A DNA stretch of 64,000 nucleotides, taken from NCBI GenBank assembly GCA_036362985.1, contig JAYGXS010000001.1, forward strand, positions 52,977,153-53,041,152, written 5' to 3'. The notes below the pieces were generated by a model. It did no database searches, was not told where the DNA came from, and saw only the letters and a program-made list of their open reading frames with translations. Positions 11,855-24,300 of this stretch are shown piece by piece; position 1 is the stretch's first letter; every line of letters starts with the position of its first letter. The position numbers and the translations under genes were made by a program. This DNA is from Ligula intestinalis (lineage: Eukaryota > Platyhelminthes > Cestoda > Diphyllobothriidea > Diphyllobothriidae).

Positions 11855-14089
11855 TTATCAGACCCTTCCTTCCACCTCCCCCTCCACTCTCCCTCAGTTG
11901 GGCGGGGGGAGGGTTGTCTCAGTGAATCATTCATATTCTGCATGGCCGGGCATGGGTAAGCGGTTGTTATTTTAGGGTGGACGCAAGTCGCTGAGCCGCG
12001 CACTCGGACAGTCGTAGCGAGCGCTTCTGTTGACATGGTGGTTAAGATTGAGCATCAGGACTGGAGTAATTCTCGTGCCTATTTGGTGTCAGTACTGGTA
12101 CTCCCTTCAGTATCATCTGAACTGAAACGGTGGTGAAAATCCAGACCGTAAACAAGCATGAAAGACGAGGGATCACGTCAGCGAATACTTAGGTTCTGTT
12201 TGTAAAAACGGGTCCGCAGTTGTCAACCCATGTCCATGTACATCTAAGAGCAATGTGATGCGATAAATGGCATTAGTTTACTATTTCTTGTAGGAAATCC
12301 TTCACTCGTGACCCTGATATGCGCATAGAGGAGGTCAGCTTGTGGGTGATGCAGATACCAATCTGACTTATTTACCGTGCGGCCAGAGACACCTTTCAAG
12401 TAAGACGGGGCGTCTAATTTTCGTTGCACCATTTCTCCATTAGAACTGAAAGATTTTGTTTGACTCAGCGAACGAGACGTTTTTTCAGAAGCCTGAGCTT
12501 GTATCTATTTGAAGAGAATAACCGATTTAAGCAAGCTCGTTTTGCCCTTTGTACAACATCGCTGGTACAGCCCGAAAGGTCCAGCTGAAAAGTGTTTGGA
12601 TATGGCTTTTTATGGATCCCGCATGTTTGCTTTCATAGATAAAAATAATCTCGACACTAGAGCCTTTTCTACAGACATCCTTTGCGAAGCCTCTACCACA
12701 TAGTTTTCGTAAAATTACTCAGTGATGATGTTTTCTGTTGCTCATTCACAAGCAACTTGTATGAATAAGAAGATGCCCTTCAGACTATGATGCAACTGTT
12801 CAACTTTACGGTTTTTTATGACAGCAAAGTTATGCTTTCTGCGGCATATGGGAACATGAATCACTCGTAATACATGGGCCCTCGCGCAAAACTCCACAGA
12901 AATATGGATAAATATTAAGATTAGTAAAGGTTAATGTTCAAGGTAGGAATTTAGTTTACAACCACCTGTATTATGTAGCGGGGGAAACGTTTCTTTTCAT
13001 TGTCCTGTGAGGGGGGAGGCATAAAAATGGTTCCAGTCGCGGGACTTTTGCATCAGTCTTTGCCATCTAATGACAGAGTCTGGCGTGTGCTCGACACGAA
13101 TCCTGATAACGGTTTAAGATCCTTGTTCCCGTTTTTGAAACTTTTTCAGATACGGGGTCGTGCGCTAAAACTTCGACTCCCCTCCGCTCGATCGCTCACG
13201 GGCTGGCTTCCTCAGACACTTGCATAGGAATCTCCATGAATAACGACTGTTTTCGAATAGAACGTGTAGGTATTTCAACTTTCGTTTCCTCCCTTTTGTC
13301 ACTACAATGTGGGTGAACCACTAAGGAAACCCTTTTAAAACAGCAGCGCTTGCAACAAACAGGGTTATTTTTTAAATTGGAGCATAAATTCTTTGACGCA
13401 TTTGGCTGGGTTAGTAAGTTGACTTAGATGGGATTAAACTCGCGACTATTGGTGGGTTGTCGCAATTCATGTGGTTTAAGAGTTGGCCGAACACAAGCCT
13501 AACCCTTACTATCGTGAGGTTGAAGACTATCGAGGTCACCGAGTTTTTTTAGAAGGGAGCAGACTAGTTATTTCAAATTCCTAAAAACACTAATTGATTG
13601 AAGGATACCCTAATGTTCTTTGCTTTACAGAATACCAGACCTTATCTTCCAGTCCATCATTCTTGTAGCGTGCACACTAAGGAAAGGCAACGGGTTTTGA
13701 ATTACTTCTTCCGTGGTTAATTAGATGTTGGGAAAGCACACAGCCTTGAAGGTCTGCACATCCGATCCGGAATTTCGGGGACTACACGCTGCAGAGCAGT
13801 CGTTTGAATTTGTTCAACATCACTTCAGGCAGTGACAGCCCCATCAACGCTCCATCCTTTGTTCATTAACTCAGTGCCTGAAGACGAAGAAGGTCCCGAG
13901 GCACAAACGTAGTAGCATTCCGCGCCGAAATAATTAAAAAGGAGGTTCTTCGGGAAAGTGGAGTTCAACTCCATAATAATAGAAGAGAACACGGCTACAT
14001 GTCGTAAGCCTGTAGGTTCCCATATCCCGCCCGCTGCGCTGGACAAACACACGGGTCAGATCAGGGTACGGCAAGCGTTATTGGGGTCG
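11855..14089. other. Intergenic DNA, nothing recognised
   Basis: Only short frames without motifs, and no clear repeat boundaries. Confidence 0.5.
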
Positions 14090-14270
14090 CGTTCCTATAG
14101 CAAATTTTGAACTAGGGAGTGTTAGGAGTGTGGTGGCACGCCAATGTCGCACCAGCCCTCTTCACCCGATCCAGCCTCTTGGAATCTGTCTTGACACCGG
14201 GCACAGGTGGGTGAGGTAAGAGAGATTGTAGTGGATGCAGTACAAGTCTACTACCACTTAGCTTTCATTC
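14090..14270 (+). repeat. Dispersed repeat copy 2
   Basis: Same orientation and shared block (TCTTGACACCGGGCACAGG) as 10900-11130. Confidence 0.55.
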
Positions 14271-15104
14271 ACACACAAGTCATCGTATTTGAGCCCATCC
14301 TGTTGTAAGGTACACGGTGGACACAGTCGAATTCGACAGTAAAACCCTCGGCTCAAATATTCCAAAGATAAACGGGCTTCTAAAATTTTACGAGCCTGGA
14401 TTATCATTACTACCAAGTTTATCAATGAGGATTTCACCGTAGCATTAACTTGCCTAGTAGTCAGTCTATTAAATCTAAACAATCAGATAAGAAACTCATT
14501 ACTCACATTACCAAGGATACCATCTACTGCAAAGATTGTTCACAAACGTGCCACTAGGTGCAACCATTGACTGGAGAACCAATGCGAGGAGTATCAACAT
14601 CTACCGGTCGCCTTCAACAGGTTGACCGAACTACTTACATTCGCTCGGCCATATGCGCACCCATGAAGACGTGCGGTAAAATCACATCACCACACATCTC
14701 CTCAGTGGAATTTACTTTAATCAACACGACAATCAACTGGACAATGTAACACCTCCCAGAAGCAGATAACCAAGTTTGTATAAGCGATACCCTCATTCTC
14801 AAACGGCTATTCTAAAACCTTCGCATGAATCGAAAAATTTGCAATGCTTGTCATTTTCGTTACTAGTCCTCCCGACAGTACGAATTCCACTGTTGAATCC
14901 TTCTGAAATTTCCTAAATACCTTCGGTCGCTCCAGGTTTTAATAATAGTCCATATGTAAACACTGCATCATCACTAGCTAGACATAGCCAGCAAAATTGG
15001 GGAAAGTTCGAAGGTGGAAAAGACTGAAGGATCAGAATTTGAATTCAGTAAAATCGATCCACCAATCAATTGACCAATAGACTTACCAGGGATGCTGGTG
15101 AAGA
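14271..15104. other. Intergenic DNA, nothing recognised
   Basis: No coding motifs or repeat structure seen. Confidence 0.45.
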
Positions 15105-15748
15105 TAAAAACTTCAGAAAGCATTTTGGGAAAGATAGCTTTTTCAATGAATTTTCGAAGCTGGAGCCCCGTTTCGTCTTCAGACGTAAAGAAAAGTGAAT
15201 GGGCCAAAAGGGGGTTGCAACTAATATCAAAAGTCCGTGGGAATATCAATAACGCCTTGGCGTGACGCTTGCGTCAGTACCTTGTTGGCGTGTCTTTTAT
15301 TCACTTTGGATTGGCTCGCGGCTTGCCCACTTGAGCTTGATGCTTCGGTACGACGATGCTAACTCAGTGTGCCTGTTTATGCACTGTGAGTCCAAGTGCA
15401 TGGCTTTGAGAAATTCGCGGCCTTACTTGTATGGACAAGAGCCAACAATGCGGTTGTCGTCCCATGCAAATTGGTGTTCGGTTTCTAATGTCTGCATGGC
15501 GACTTCAGATGAGGTATATCGCCCCTTTACCGCTCGTTGATGTTCTCGTAAGCGTGTGGAGGCTGATCTTCCTGTCTGTCCACAATAAACGACATTGCAG
15601 CCGCCACAAGGGATCTTGTAGATAACTTTAGTTCTGTCCAAGTAGCCAACCTTATCCTTGGGGTGTACGAAATGATTTCGTAGGGTATTCATCGGTATGT
15701 GCGCCACGTAAATTTGATGCTTCCTATGGCGTCTTTCAACAAGTTCGT
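15105..15748 (-). mobile_element. PLE endonuclease copy, left arm of an inverted pair
   Basis: The minus strand encodes MNTLRNHFVHPKDKVGYL, KVIYKIPCGGCNVVYCGQ, TGRSASTRLREHQRAVKGR, TLETEHQFAWDD: a GIY-YIG endonuclease of the IPCxxCxxVYCGQT PLE type with H and E helices. The frame is open for about 95 codons and then degenerates toward 15105. It is nearly identical to the plus-strand copy at 15919-16560. Confidence 0.85.
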
Positions 15749-15918
15749 ATACGTTCTTAGTATATGGAAGCGTTCGCCATTTTTTTTGGATTGGGCGCCT
15801 GATCGGGACAATCTAGTTCTTTCTCGCTTTCCTTTGACTGTTGTCGTCTTATGCATCGACTCACAAACTGTCTGGGGTAATCATTTCTTGAAAATCAGTT
15901 GACCAGGTAATTCAGTTC
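15749..15918. other. Spacer between inverted PLE arms
   Basis: About 170 bp not shared between the arms. On the minus strand one frame reads RERTRLSRSGAQSKKNG, plausibly more upstream PLE protein belonging to the left copy only. Confidence 0.5.
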
Positions 15919-16560
15919 GGCCAAACTTATTGAAAGACACCTAAGGAAGCATCAAATTCACCTGGCGCACACACCGATGAATACCCTACGAAATCATTTC
16001 GTACACCCCAAGGATAGGGTTGGCTACTTGGACAGAAATAAAGTCATCTACAAGATCCCTTGTGGCGGCTGCAATGTCGTTTATTGCGAACACACAGGAA
16101 GATCAGCCTCCACACGCTTACGAGCACATCAACGAGCGGTAAAGGGGCGATATCCCTCATCTGAAGTCGCCATGCAGACATTAGAAACCGAACACCAATT
16201 TGCATGGGATGACAACCGCATTGTTGGCTCTTGTCCATACAAGTAAGGCCGCGAATTTCTCAAAGCCATGCACTTGGACTCACAGTGCATAAACAGGCAC
16301 ACTGAGTTAGCATCGTCGTACCGATGCATCAAGCTCAAGTGGGCAAGACGCGAGCCAATCCAAAGGGAATAAAAGACACGCCAACAAGGTACTGACGCAA
16401 GCGTCACGCCACGGCGTTATTGATATTCCCACGGAATTTCGATATTAGTTGTAACCCCCTTTTGGCCCATTCACTTTTCTTTACATCTGAAGACGAAACG
16501 GGGCTCCAGCTTCGACAATTAACCGAATAAACCATCTTTCCCAAAGTGCTTTCTCTACAT
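15919..16560 (+). mobile_element. PLE endonuclease copy, right arm of an inverted pair
   Basis: The plus strand encodes MNTLRNHFVHPKDRVGYL, KVIYKIPCGGCNVVYCEH, TGRSASTRLRAHQRAVKGR. It differs from the left arm at a few residues (GQ to EH, a change in the endonuclease signature). After the frame, the 3' sequence keeps matching the reverse complement of the left arm to about 16560. Confidence 0.85.
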
Positions 16561-17099
16561 AATTATACTTCTCGGAATGCCAATTTTCCAATCCATACAT
16601 CAGCTAGTTATGCGTAACCGATCGAAAAATCCATTGCAGGCGCAGAAAACCATCTTGATCTGAAAAATAAGGTGGGCTCACCAGGAAACATTACCTTATA
16701 TACGGACTTCTCGAAGTGCTTGGTCGGCTCTATATTTTCAAAGTGTTAACTGTGAGTAGTTCAACAGAACCGGAAGTGGCATGCCATAGCCTGTTTGTTG
16801 AAATCGGACCAACCGATTTTTCACTGCCTCGGCCCTAGGAAGGATGTTTAGTGGGCAGTCTAGCTGCGTTCGTCATAAGTTATCCCCACGATGGAGCTGG
16901 GGCAGTTGAGCCTCCGCCGGCCGTTTTCGGCTCGGCGGCTTGAGGTGTGGCATTCAGATGCCCACTGCCTCAACAGGAATCGAAAAATATGAAAGTCCCA
17001 AAGTATCGTAAAGAAGATCCTACAGTAAGATCCCAGACACATCTGTGCACTACCTGATACCAGCATTAGGCGTCACATGCGGTCAGGGCTACTGCATTG
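16561..17099. other. Intergenic DNA, nothing recognised
   Basis: No supported feature. Confidence 0.4.
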
Positions 17100-17280
17100 T
17101 ATCTGAAGGTTTCAGCAATGTATCAACTAAAACGGCTCTGCAAACTCATTCGCTCAAACTACGTGCGAGTTCAAACAGGCTGGGCATACGGAAGTTCTTC
17201 TTGTACAACAGAACGGATGAAGCTGGGAAATGCTCTGCTCGAGTGTGTCCTGACCTCTGCATAAGTAAAACACTTTAAGA
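17100..17280 (+). pseudogene. LINE RT C-terminal fragment (probable)
   Basis: The frame contains ALQTHSLKLRASSNRLGIR and KFFLYNRTDEAG. This resembles the GHSLKLxxxxxRxDVRxxFFxxRVxxxWNxLP tail of CR1-like non-LTR reverse transcriptases. Short, and the WNxLP box is not visible. Confidence 0.42.
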
Positions 17281-19785
17281 AGAAGCCGAGTAGAAATAGC
17301 AGTGCGCGCCAAAAAGCCACCAGATTAGTCGTCTTGGGGCCTATGTCAATAGTCTATTACTTATGTGATGCTACTTAACACATTTGAGTAACAACTGTAT
17401 ATTTTAATTCAAAACTGTGGGGGATTCATCATCCACGATTACCGGCATTCACCATGGCAGTTGCCACCCCTTGGAATCACATTTATTTCTGTCCAGCGTA
17501 CTCGAACTTACACCAAATTGCTTACTATGCCCTAATTTATATGGAAATATACATGCTCGTGCCACTAACACCATAACTCGTTGCTTCCACGTATAGGTGG
17601 AATACTGGAGAGAGAGAAAGAGAGAAGGATGTACACTATTTGGAAATTTGCATTCAAAAATTTACTCAGAAGGGTTCACTCACCATCAGTTGAAGATAAA
17701 TTTACAATTTACTTGAAATTTAGAGGGTTTAGGTAAAACGGGTCACCTATCAATGGGAAAGTTAGTCTCAGTTTTAGTATTTCTGTCTCAAATGCTGAAA
17801 TCATCGTGCTCTAAATGACTATACGGGACGGCGAGGGTTATGTCGGAAGCCTCGGCGCATACGAAAGAAGGACATCGAATCAACTAGAATGGAAGGACAA
17901 CATCCCCATCCAGTGTTCCATCGCTGAAATGTTTAACCATTATTAGTTTACACATGACACAAGTAACACCAGCAGCAGAAGAAGGCAGTCAAAAGATACG
18001 CTTGAAAATCAGTGTACACTTTCTTTAAGCAAAGCAGGAAAAATAACAGGAAAACAATAATGAATTAGAAGCAGAAAGCAGGATAAGGTGTGGAATATTC
18101 ATAATAATGATAACAATAAATTGTATATTTAAGGCCCAGGGGGACCCTTCATTTTGCGATAGGCACCTAAATAAGAAATGTCATAAAGAAGCCTAAGACT
18201 TAGTTCGAAGGGTTTCATTTTGAAGAAAAACGAAAGATTTCGTGCGAAGGTAACACTAAAGCACCAGAAAAAGGATACCTAGTTGTGAAGTATGTCCAAA
18301 CTTTCAGGACGGGGTGAGGGTCACGGTCGGAAAACACACCAGACTAATTTCTACTTAATTAGTAGGAAACCCTTTCACAATTACACTGCTGAAACGTGAT
18401 TTAGGCCATCCTTAAGGACTTTTAGATGTGTCTGGTTGTCAGGAGGATGACCACCAAACATCTCGTCAGCATACTCAACATACAGACATCAATTTAGCGA
18501 TTTCAAGTCATCCGTGTGAAGGGAGAATAGGTGAGCGACATAAGATGACCCTTGAACAATTGCACCGCTATCATGTAGGACAATAGATTCCCGCTTGCTG
18601 GATTGGAGAAATTTAGCACGGTAAGAGATACTGCAGCCGGAAAGGGTGCATGTGGATGTTTTCGTAAAGAGGAGCTGGCGTGGGACAGTAGTGAGGGTGT
18701 GGCGCAGTCAGCAAATGTGAATGTGTACGCATGGAAACCCGTATCTAGATCTAATAGAGCAGATTGGGCCACGAGTGCAACAGGAAGCACTACGCCTAGC
18801 CTGATGTGCATCGATAAAATTCAGAAAAATTGAAAGATAACATAATAATAGTTGAGGTAACTCGCTAAACAAGCTTCAAGTGTGCGGAAAGGCGAGTGAT
18901 TGGATAAAAGAGATGTAGGACCACATGTTTTAGGTTTTCGAAGAGTCAGAGTGAGGTTGCTAAATGCTTCCTATGCTTGCAGTGCTGCTAAAAAACAGTG
19001 GGATGAAAGACGCACAACAAAAAGCCGCAAATTAGCTAGACACACGCTATAATCTAAATCTTCTCACATAAAACACTACAGTTACAGAATCGGCGCAGGG
19101 CACGTCGGTGGGAAGCGTGTACCTCTATGTGGCCTTCATAAAACTGAAATGCACGTAAGCCCCAAACTACCCACTCTCTTGGTTAGTGCCAGGTCACCTG
19201 TGACACAAGTAGGCATACTGAAAAAAATGCATGGTAGACACACAGTGACATTAGTACTGATAACAACTAGCACGATTGAATAGAATATAATTATTTCAGA
19301 GATCGAAGCTACATCAACAAACAAACATCCTGACCAAAAACACAGCATCGTTATAAAAGGCGCATCCAACTCTATGTGTTAGACTGCAAAGGAAAGCGTC
19401 AAATACGCTCTCGATCTCATTCGAGCATACTCGAATGCTGTTCTGCAGGAAGCTTGAGATGTCGCGCATGAACGTTTCTTTGTAGCAAAATCAGATGCTT
19501 CGCTTAAAAAACCGCAACCTGAGCCTCTTTAAATCATCCTTGAACATGTAGTTCAGTTTCCATACAACCCAGAGTGGTGGATGTTTCTTCGTTATTTCCA
19601 TATGGGGTGCTTTTTCCAGCAGGGATACGAACAGACGTAAAGACATAAAATCAGGCCGCTCCAGACAGAAATGAAGAGGTGGAGAAAGAAGGTGTGAAAA
19701 TTCCATATAAATAATGGAATAAAAGATCAAAGAGAAGGGCAAAATTTCTTGTAACTGGTTATTTCCGAGAAAATGGGCACAAAAG
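17281..19785. other. Intergenic DNA, nothing recognised
   Basis: AT-rich, with frames up to about 100 codons but no family signature. A short (GA)n tract occurs at about 17609-17626. Confidence 0.5.
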
Positions 19786-20080
19786 TTAATGTACTGTAAC
19801 GTACAGAACCTGCTCATTAAATACAAGATCGTAGCGCTTTGGACGACGGGAACACACCAGATGTCACTGCTCTGACAGAAACACAGCTGCTTGAAGATAT
19901 TGCAAAGCTAAAATATTCCCTCCGCAGACGTCAGTTTTCTAGAAGAGTCCGTAAAAGGCGCGGAGGAGTGATCGCTGCCCAATCTAGCCCTAATATAACT
20001 GTGGTCTGCAAGCAATATCCTCACCAATGCCACTCTATACGCCTGGCTACCGTCATTTGCTCTTGCACACCATCGATCAA
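19786..20080 (+). pseudogene. LINE AP-endonuclease fragment
   Basis: Consecutive frames read CNVQNLLIKYKIVAL, then PDVTALTETQLLEDIAK and RRRQFSRRVRKRRGGVI. The order (N..LLxKY, PDxxALTETxL, SRRGGGV) is that of the N-terminal APE-type endonuclease of non-LTR elements. The catalytic Glu in ALTET is present. A frameshift lies near 19835 and no RT follows. Confidence 0.6.
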
Positions 20081-20309
20081 ACCAGCCTGTCGAACACAGA
20101 AGTGAACAAGGCTTCCTTGAACAAGGATAGACTTATTTTTGGAGCAAAACATTCGCAAAGAAATTACGTAGCGTACCTCATCTGTGACTTTTCAATAAAT
20201 TTTGTCAGTGCGGAATCCAACGCAACATGTTTAAGGGGATTAAATTATTTGAACTCTCTGGGCTATAAAAACTACATATTAGTAGCTCAACATCCAAATA
20301 TATACTAAT

Positions 20310-21052
20310 ATATAAATTAGCGTCTGAGAAAAATGTTCTTTTCTTTTCCTCATTTATATACACAAATGCAGCAAGAATTTTGACCGTAATGCAATTGTCT
20401 TTGCTGATTAGATAACTAGACTAGAGGAAAATAAGCTAGCAATGTCGATTAAACACAAAAATACAAATAACGGTTAACAGAAAGCTGTCTATTACATCAA
20501 GTAGCTTCTAACATTTAATGCCGTTAAATCGTAGTTTTACGTTTGAAAGCTGATCAGAGACGTTTCCCGAAAAGAAAGTAGTGAAGGAATGGGATTTCAC
20601 CAAGGGAAGTAGATACGTCCAAAGATTCTGCAGTGAGGAGTGTGCTTAGAATGCTTGTTCACGTAGCTCTTTACTTTCATAGAGGCGGTTGTGTGCCCTC
20701 CAAACTCCACAGACAGTTGGGTTGTCATACAGGCCACACAGAAAACGAGACAAAATACATGATACATGATACCCTGCAATATATTTTTGTGTTGCACATT
20801 AATTTTTTTCTTACCTTCTTTTTCGTTCTCTTAAGAATGCAATATTGTTTAATGCATGAGCATCAGGGCACTTTTGTCAATGAACGCAAGAACTCACTCG
20901 TATTCATGTACAGCATAAAAAACAAGATCCTGTTTTCATTGAAGTTGCATGTATTGGATTTTTCAAATGCATTTTTAAAATCCAGTTATGTTTACTTAGC
21001 CACTATCAACAAGGAAAGCAAAACTGACGAGTGCATTATATTACCTTCGTAA
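20310..21052. other. Upstream region of UNC79, no gene recognised
   Basis: A frame of about 139 codons at 20633-21052 is AT-rich, low in complexity and without motifs, so it is not called. Confidence 0.5.
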
Positions 21053-21054
21053 TA

Positions 21055-21239
21055 CAGTAGTCACCGGCTATTAAGCCCACCTCGGGTCCAGACCAAATTG
21101 GGCTTAATAAGCGGCGGGCTCATGAACCATGAGTTTAATGCAGCAGTCACCAGTTATTAAGTCCACATCGGGCCCAGACTAAATTGGGCTCAATAAGCAG
21201 CGGGCTTATTAACCGTGGGTTAATAGCCGGCGACTACTG
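21055..21239. mobile_element. Tc1/mariner- or pogo-like MITE with internal duplication
   Basis: Terminal inverted repeats CAGTAGTCACCGGCTATTAA and TTAATAGCCGGCGACTACTG (one mismatch over 20 bp) are flanked on both sides by TA (21053-21054, 21240-21241), the target duplication of the Tc1/mariner superfamily. The inside is two diverged copies of an 86-bp unit (21055-21140 and from 21141) containing CCAAATTGGGCTTAATAAG-like text. No coding capacity. It lies 137 bp upstream of the UNC79 start codon. Confidence 0.8.
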
Positions 21240-21241
21240 TA

Positions 21242-21376
21242 TTCTGGTATCTGAATTAAAGTACCTTACGACCTTGTGAACATTGCGCTTGTCTAAGCTT
21301 CAAGGTCACCATAAATACAGCAGCTTATATGGGGTCTTAAACTGCACATAAATTCCAAGACTTTAATCCACAAGAA
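21242..21376 (+). promoter_or_regulatory. Putative UNC79 5' leader
   Basis: 135 bp between the MITE and the ATG. No TATA box or initiator could be identified confidently. It probably contains 5' UTR or a promoter by position only. Confidence 0.3.
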
Positions 21377-21395
21377 ATGGCGTCCTACAAAGCCT
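21377..21395 (+). CDS. UNC79: UNC79 exon 1 (start codon)
   Basis: The ATG has G at -3 and +4. The exon encodes MASYKA plus the first base of a Phe codon, and the donor is GTATGC. Spliced to exon 2 it reads MASYKAFTSKLKLF, which parallels the animal UNC79 N-terminus (MSTKAEQFASKIRYL in human, recalled). That match fixes the start. Confidence 0.8.
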
Positions 21396-24300
21396 GTATG
21401 CGTCTTATTTTGTTATTTGCGTAGTCACCTCAAAACTAAAATTATTTCAAGAAACCATTTACAAAGCAACGTTCAGCAGCGGCCCGCCGGTTTCATCAGG
21501 CGACCTAATTAATTTGCTGAAATTCTTCCAGTCAATGCTTTATGGGTTTGATTTCCTATGTATTTGATTTTTTAGACACCTACGGGATAATCCTACTTTC
21601 AACAAAACTGATATGAGTTTGTATAAAATAGATGATGAATACAAAACTAACACATTATCAAAAACATCCATTGAACATCTGTTGATCAGTCTCATCAACC
21701 TTATTGAGAACGTTGGAAAATTTGCTAGCATTTCAAGTAAGTTCGTCGTATAAACTATTGTTAAGCTTACATATTGCCTCATTTTTCTGTTATGTTATCA
21801 CTTACATAGTGGCCATATAACATATTGAGTTAGAAGTACCAGGGCGCTAGAGATATAGCGGAGTTGTAGGCTAGCCTGCAGGTCAATGGTGCTACCAGAA
21901 TGGACACTTAAGTTTCGTCTCTTAAGTTGTCTCAAGATAGTATATTAGCTTATTATACCCAAGATTAATAGTAAGGTTTCTGTCTAGTAAATATCGAAAA
22001 CAACTTGAATTTTGAACCGTTAATGCACTAACGTCATGAAGAATGCACTTGTGGGTGGCTGTTATGTGAAATTTGCGTATCTTGTGTAAGTTTTTCAGGA
22101 AAACGGCTAATAAAAATAATCGGAGATATCTTCAATTGCAGTTTTTAATAAAAATGTGAGATTTTATCCTACCAAGTTTTCAGTTGCAAATATTTCAGAG
22201 ATAGCTAACCAAAGTCCAGATCATTAAGTAATCTTTTATCTTTATATAACTTATCATAAAAAATGTAAAATCATTGTTTTTGCTTCTGATTTGGGCTCTC
22301 TTGAAACCTTTTAGGTGTCTGCGAACATCTACTTCGAACATTACACGTCGTAATTCTTTTTCTGGACGACATGCAGCTGAATGGAATGCCACTTGTCATT
22401 GCATCTGCGATCAGCTACTTTCCACCGAGCGTCCATATAAGCGTTATCGAGCTTCTATGTTCGGTTGTTATACCGCTGGTTTACTGTACGTGACGTCCAA
22501 AACCAAAGGACCATAGGGAAAATTACCGTAGCGAACTTAATTTGACATTTGCTCCAAGAGGTTGGGTGAAGCTCTTCTAATGCCCTTAAGGCAATGAATT
22601 ATATTTTTTTAAGATCCAGTACCATGATCTTATTATTCGTTGACGCGTTTGGCAAAAAACTAATGATACTAAGGCTCATTTTGATAACTGCCTACTTGCT
22701 ATACTAACTGAAGTCATTAATTTGTATAATGTGTTTTATTTTCAGCAAAACAATGCCAAGAATCGTTTGCCATAGACTCAATACCGTCAATTTTAACAAT
22801 TGTGTTTCAGCATGTGGAAAGCGCAGGTAATTCAAATATATTGACACATAAAATATGTCCAGTAATATAAATGACAAGTCTTAGACTGTATCAATATTGC
22901 CAGTTTTGGTGAGTTTTGTGTATGTAAAAGCGTTGGCTTTTAGTCATAATTTGATGTAGGGGTTGTTCCCTACCAACGTACTGCCTTAACAGCAACAGTT
23001 TAAACTTCATCTTACCGCGAAACCAGCCTATTCAGTGTTTTTTACCATAAAAAGAAATAATTAGATCCATATCAAAAGTTGTGTGTCTGTTTAACGTTTT
23101 ACTCAATCAATAAAAATAGACTATAGGTACGAAAACATTAAGCGTTGAAAAATCCGTAGCTATCTTGTGTAGTTGTATTTAAATAGTGAACTGTAATCTG
23201 AGCAAAACAGGCTCTTTTAAGTCGTGTGTGTTTAAGCCTAAGAAACCAGAAAGTTACTGCAAAGTTCCTTTCCATCTTATTTTCAGAATGTCACTCCTGG
23301 CTTGTAGAGAGCCTTCTAAGCAGAAAAAGAGAGCTGTACAAGGTAATCTCTCTTCGTTTGATATCATTGCTCTAACTGCATATGAACGCTGCATATTCAG
23401 TTTGGAAACGTAGAAGTGCTTGTTTTACAGATATATATGTTCATCCGGCTCTAGCGTGAATTCAGTGGTTCGGTTTGAAACCGAATTAATCAACCGCAAA
23501 ACGATAAACATAGCTTAGTACAGCGGCACTGATATCTCCAAATAAATTGGAACTTGGTAAGTTGCCTGGATGAAGAAAAAAGTCGACGACGTCAAATGCG
23601 TTATTTCTACAAATAACCGCTGCTCGTTTGTCTTGAACTGAGTATTAAACAATTAAAATTTGGTCGTTAAAATGACGGCATCCAAATTGTTATGGCTACA
23701 GCGTCTATACTATGCGTGCATTAAATATGTGACCTATATCAAGAAATCTGTTGATGGAAATGAAGACGATCACTTTGTGGTAATTTATATGCATAAATGC
23801 CTGACCAACTTTCGACACCATTTAATAGTAAGAAAGGCAGGTAGGATTTCAGATGTATGCCATCATATGCAGCAAAATGTGTGTTTATTTGTCGAGTGGT
23901 GCTTGTTTTTGATATTTGAGGGTCGATCGTTTTTTAGCCTTTGCTGACAAGCAAAGAGGTCTTGTACCTCTTACCCCATTGTCTTCTATTTAAATTGTTA
24001 CTACTTTTTTGCCTTATCTGCTTTGAGGTCCATTAATTTATCTTGGTTGCTGATATCTTAAGTTTACACAGTCCAAAAAATGCGCAGCGCTAATGGAATT
24101 GCGGTAATATGTGATCCTTGAGTTATCATACAGAAACAGTTCAGAATCTATATAATATACCCTAGTACGTCATATGCAGCTGATCGGAAAGTCGAGATCC
24201 ATTTGGTAAAGTGATAAGAACGCTCACATGCTAAAGCTTAGAATAGCTCCGTACTCGTAGACTATTCAGAGTATTTGCCTTCTGTAATTCCGTTTTCACG

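Noticed and set aside
20633..21052. 139-codon open frame upstream of UNC79
   Set aside because: Low-complexity, Phe/Leu/Tyr-rich from AT-rich DNA; no motif.
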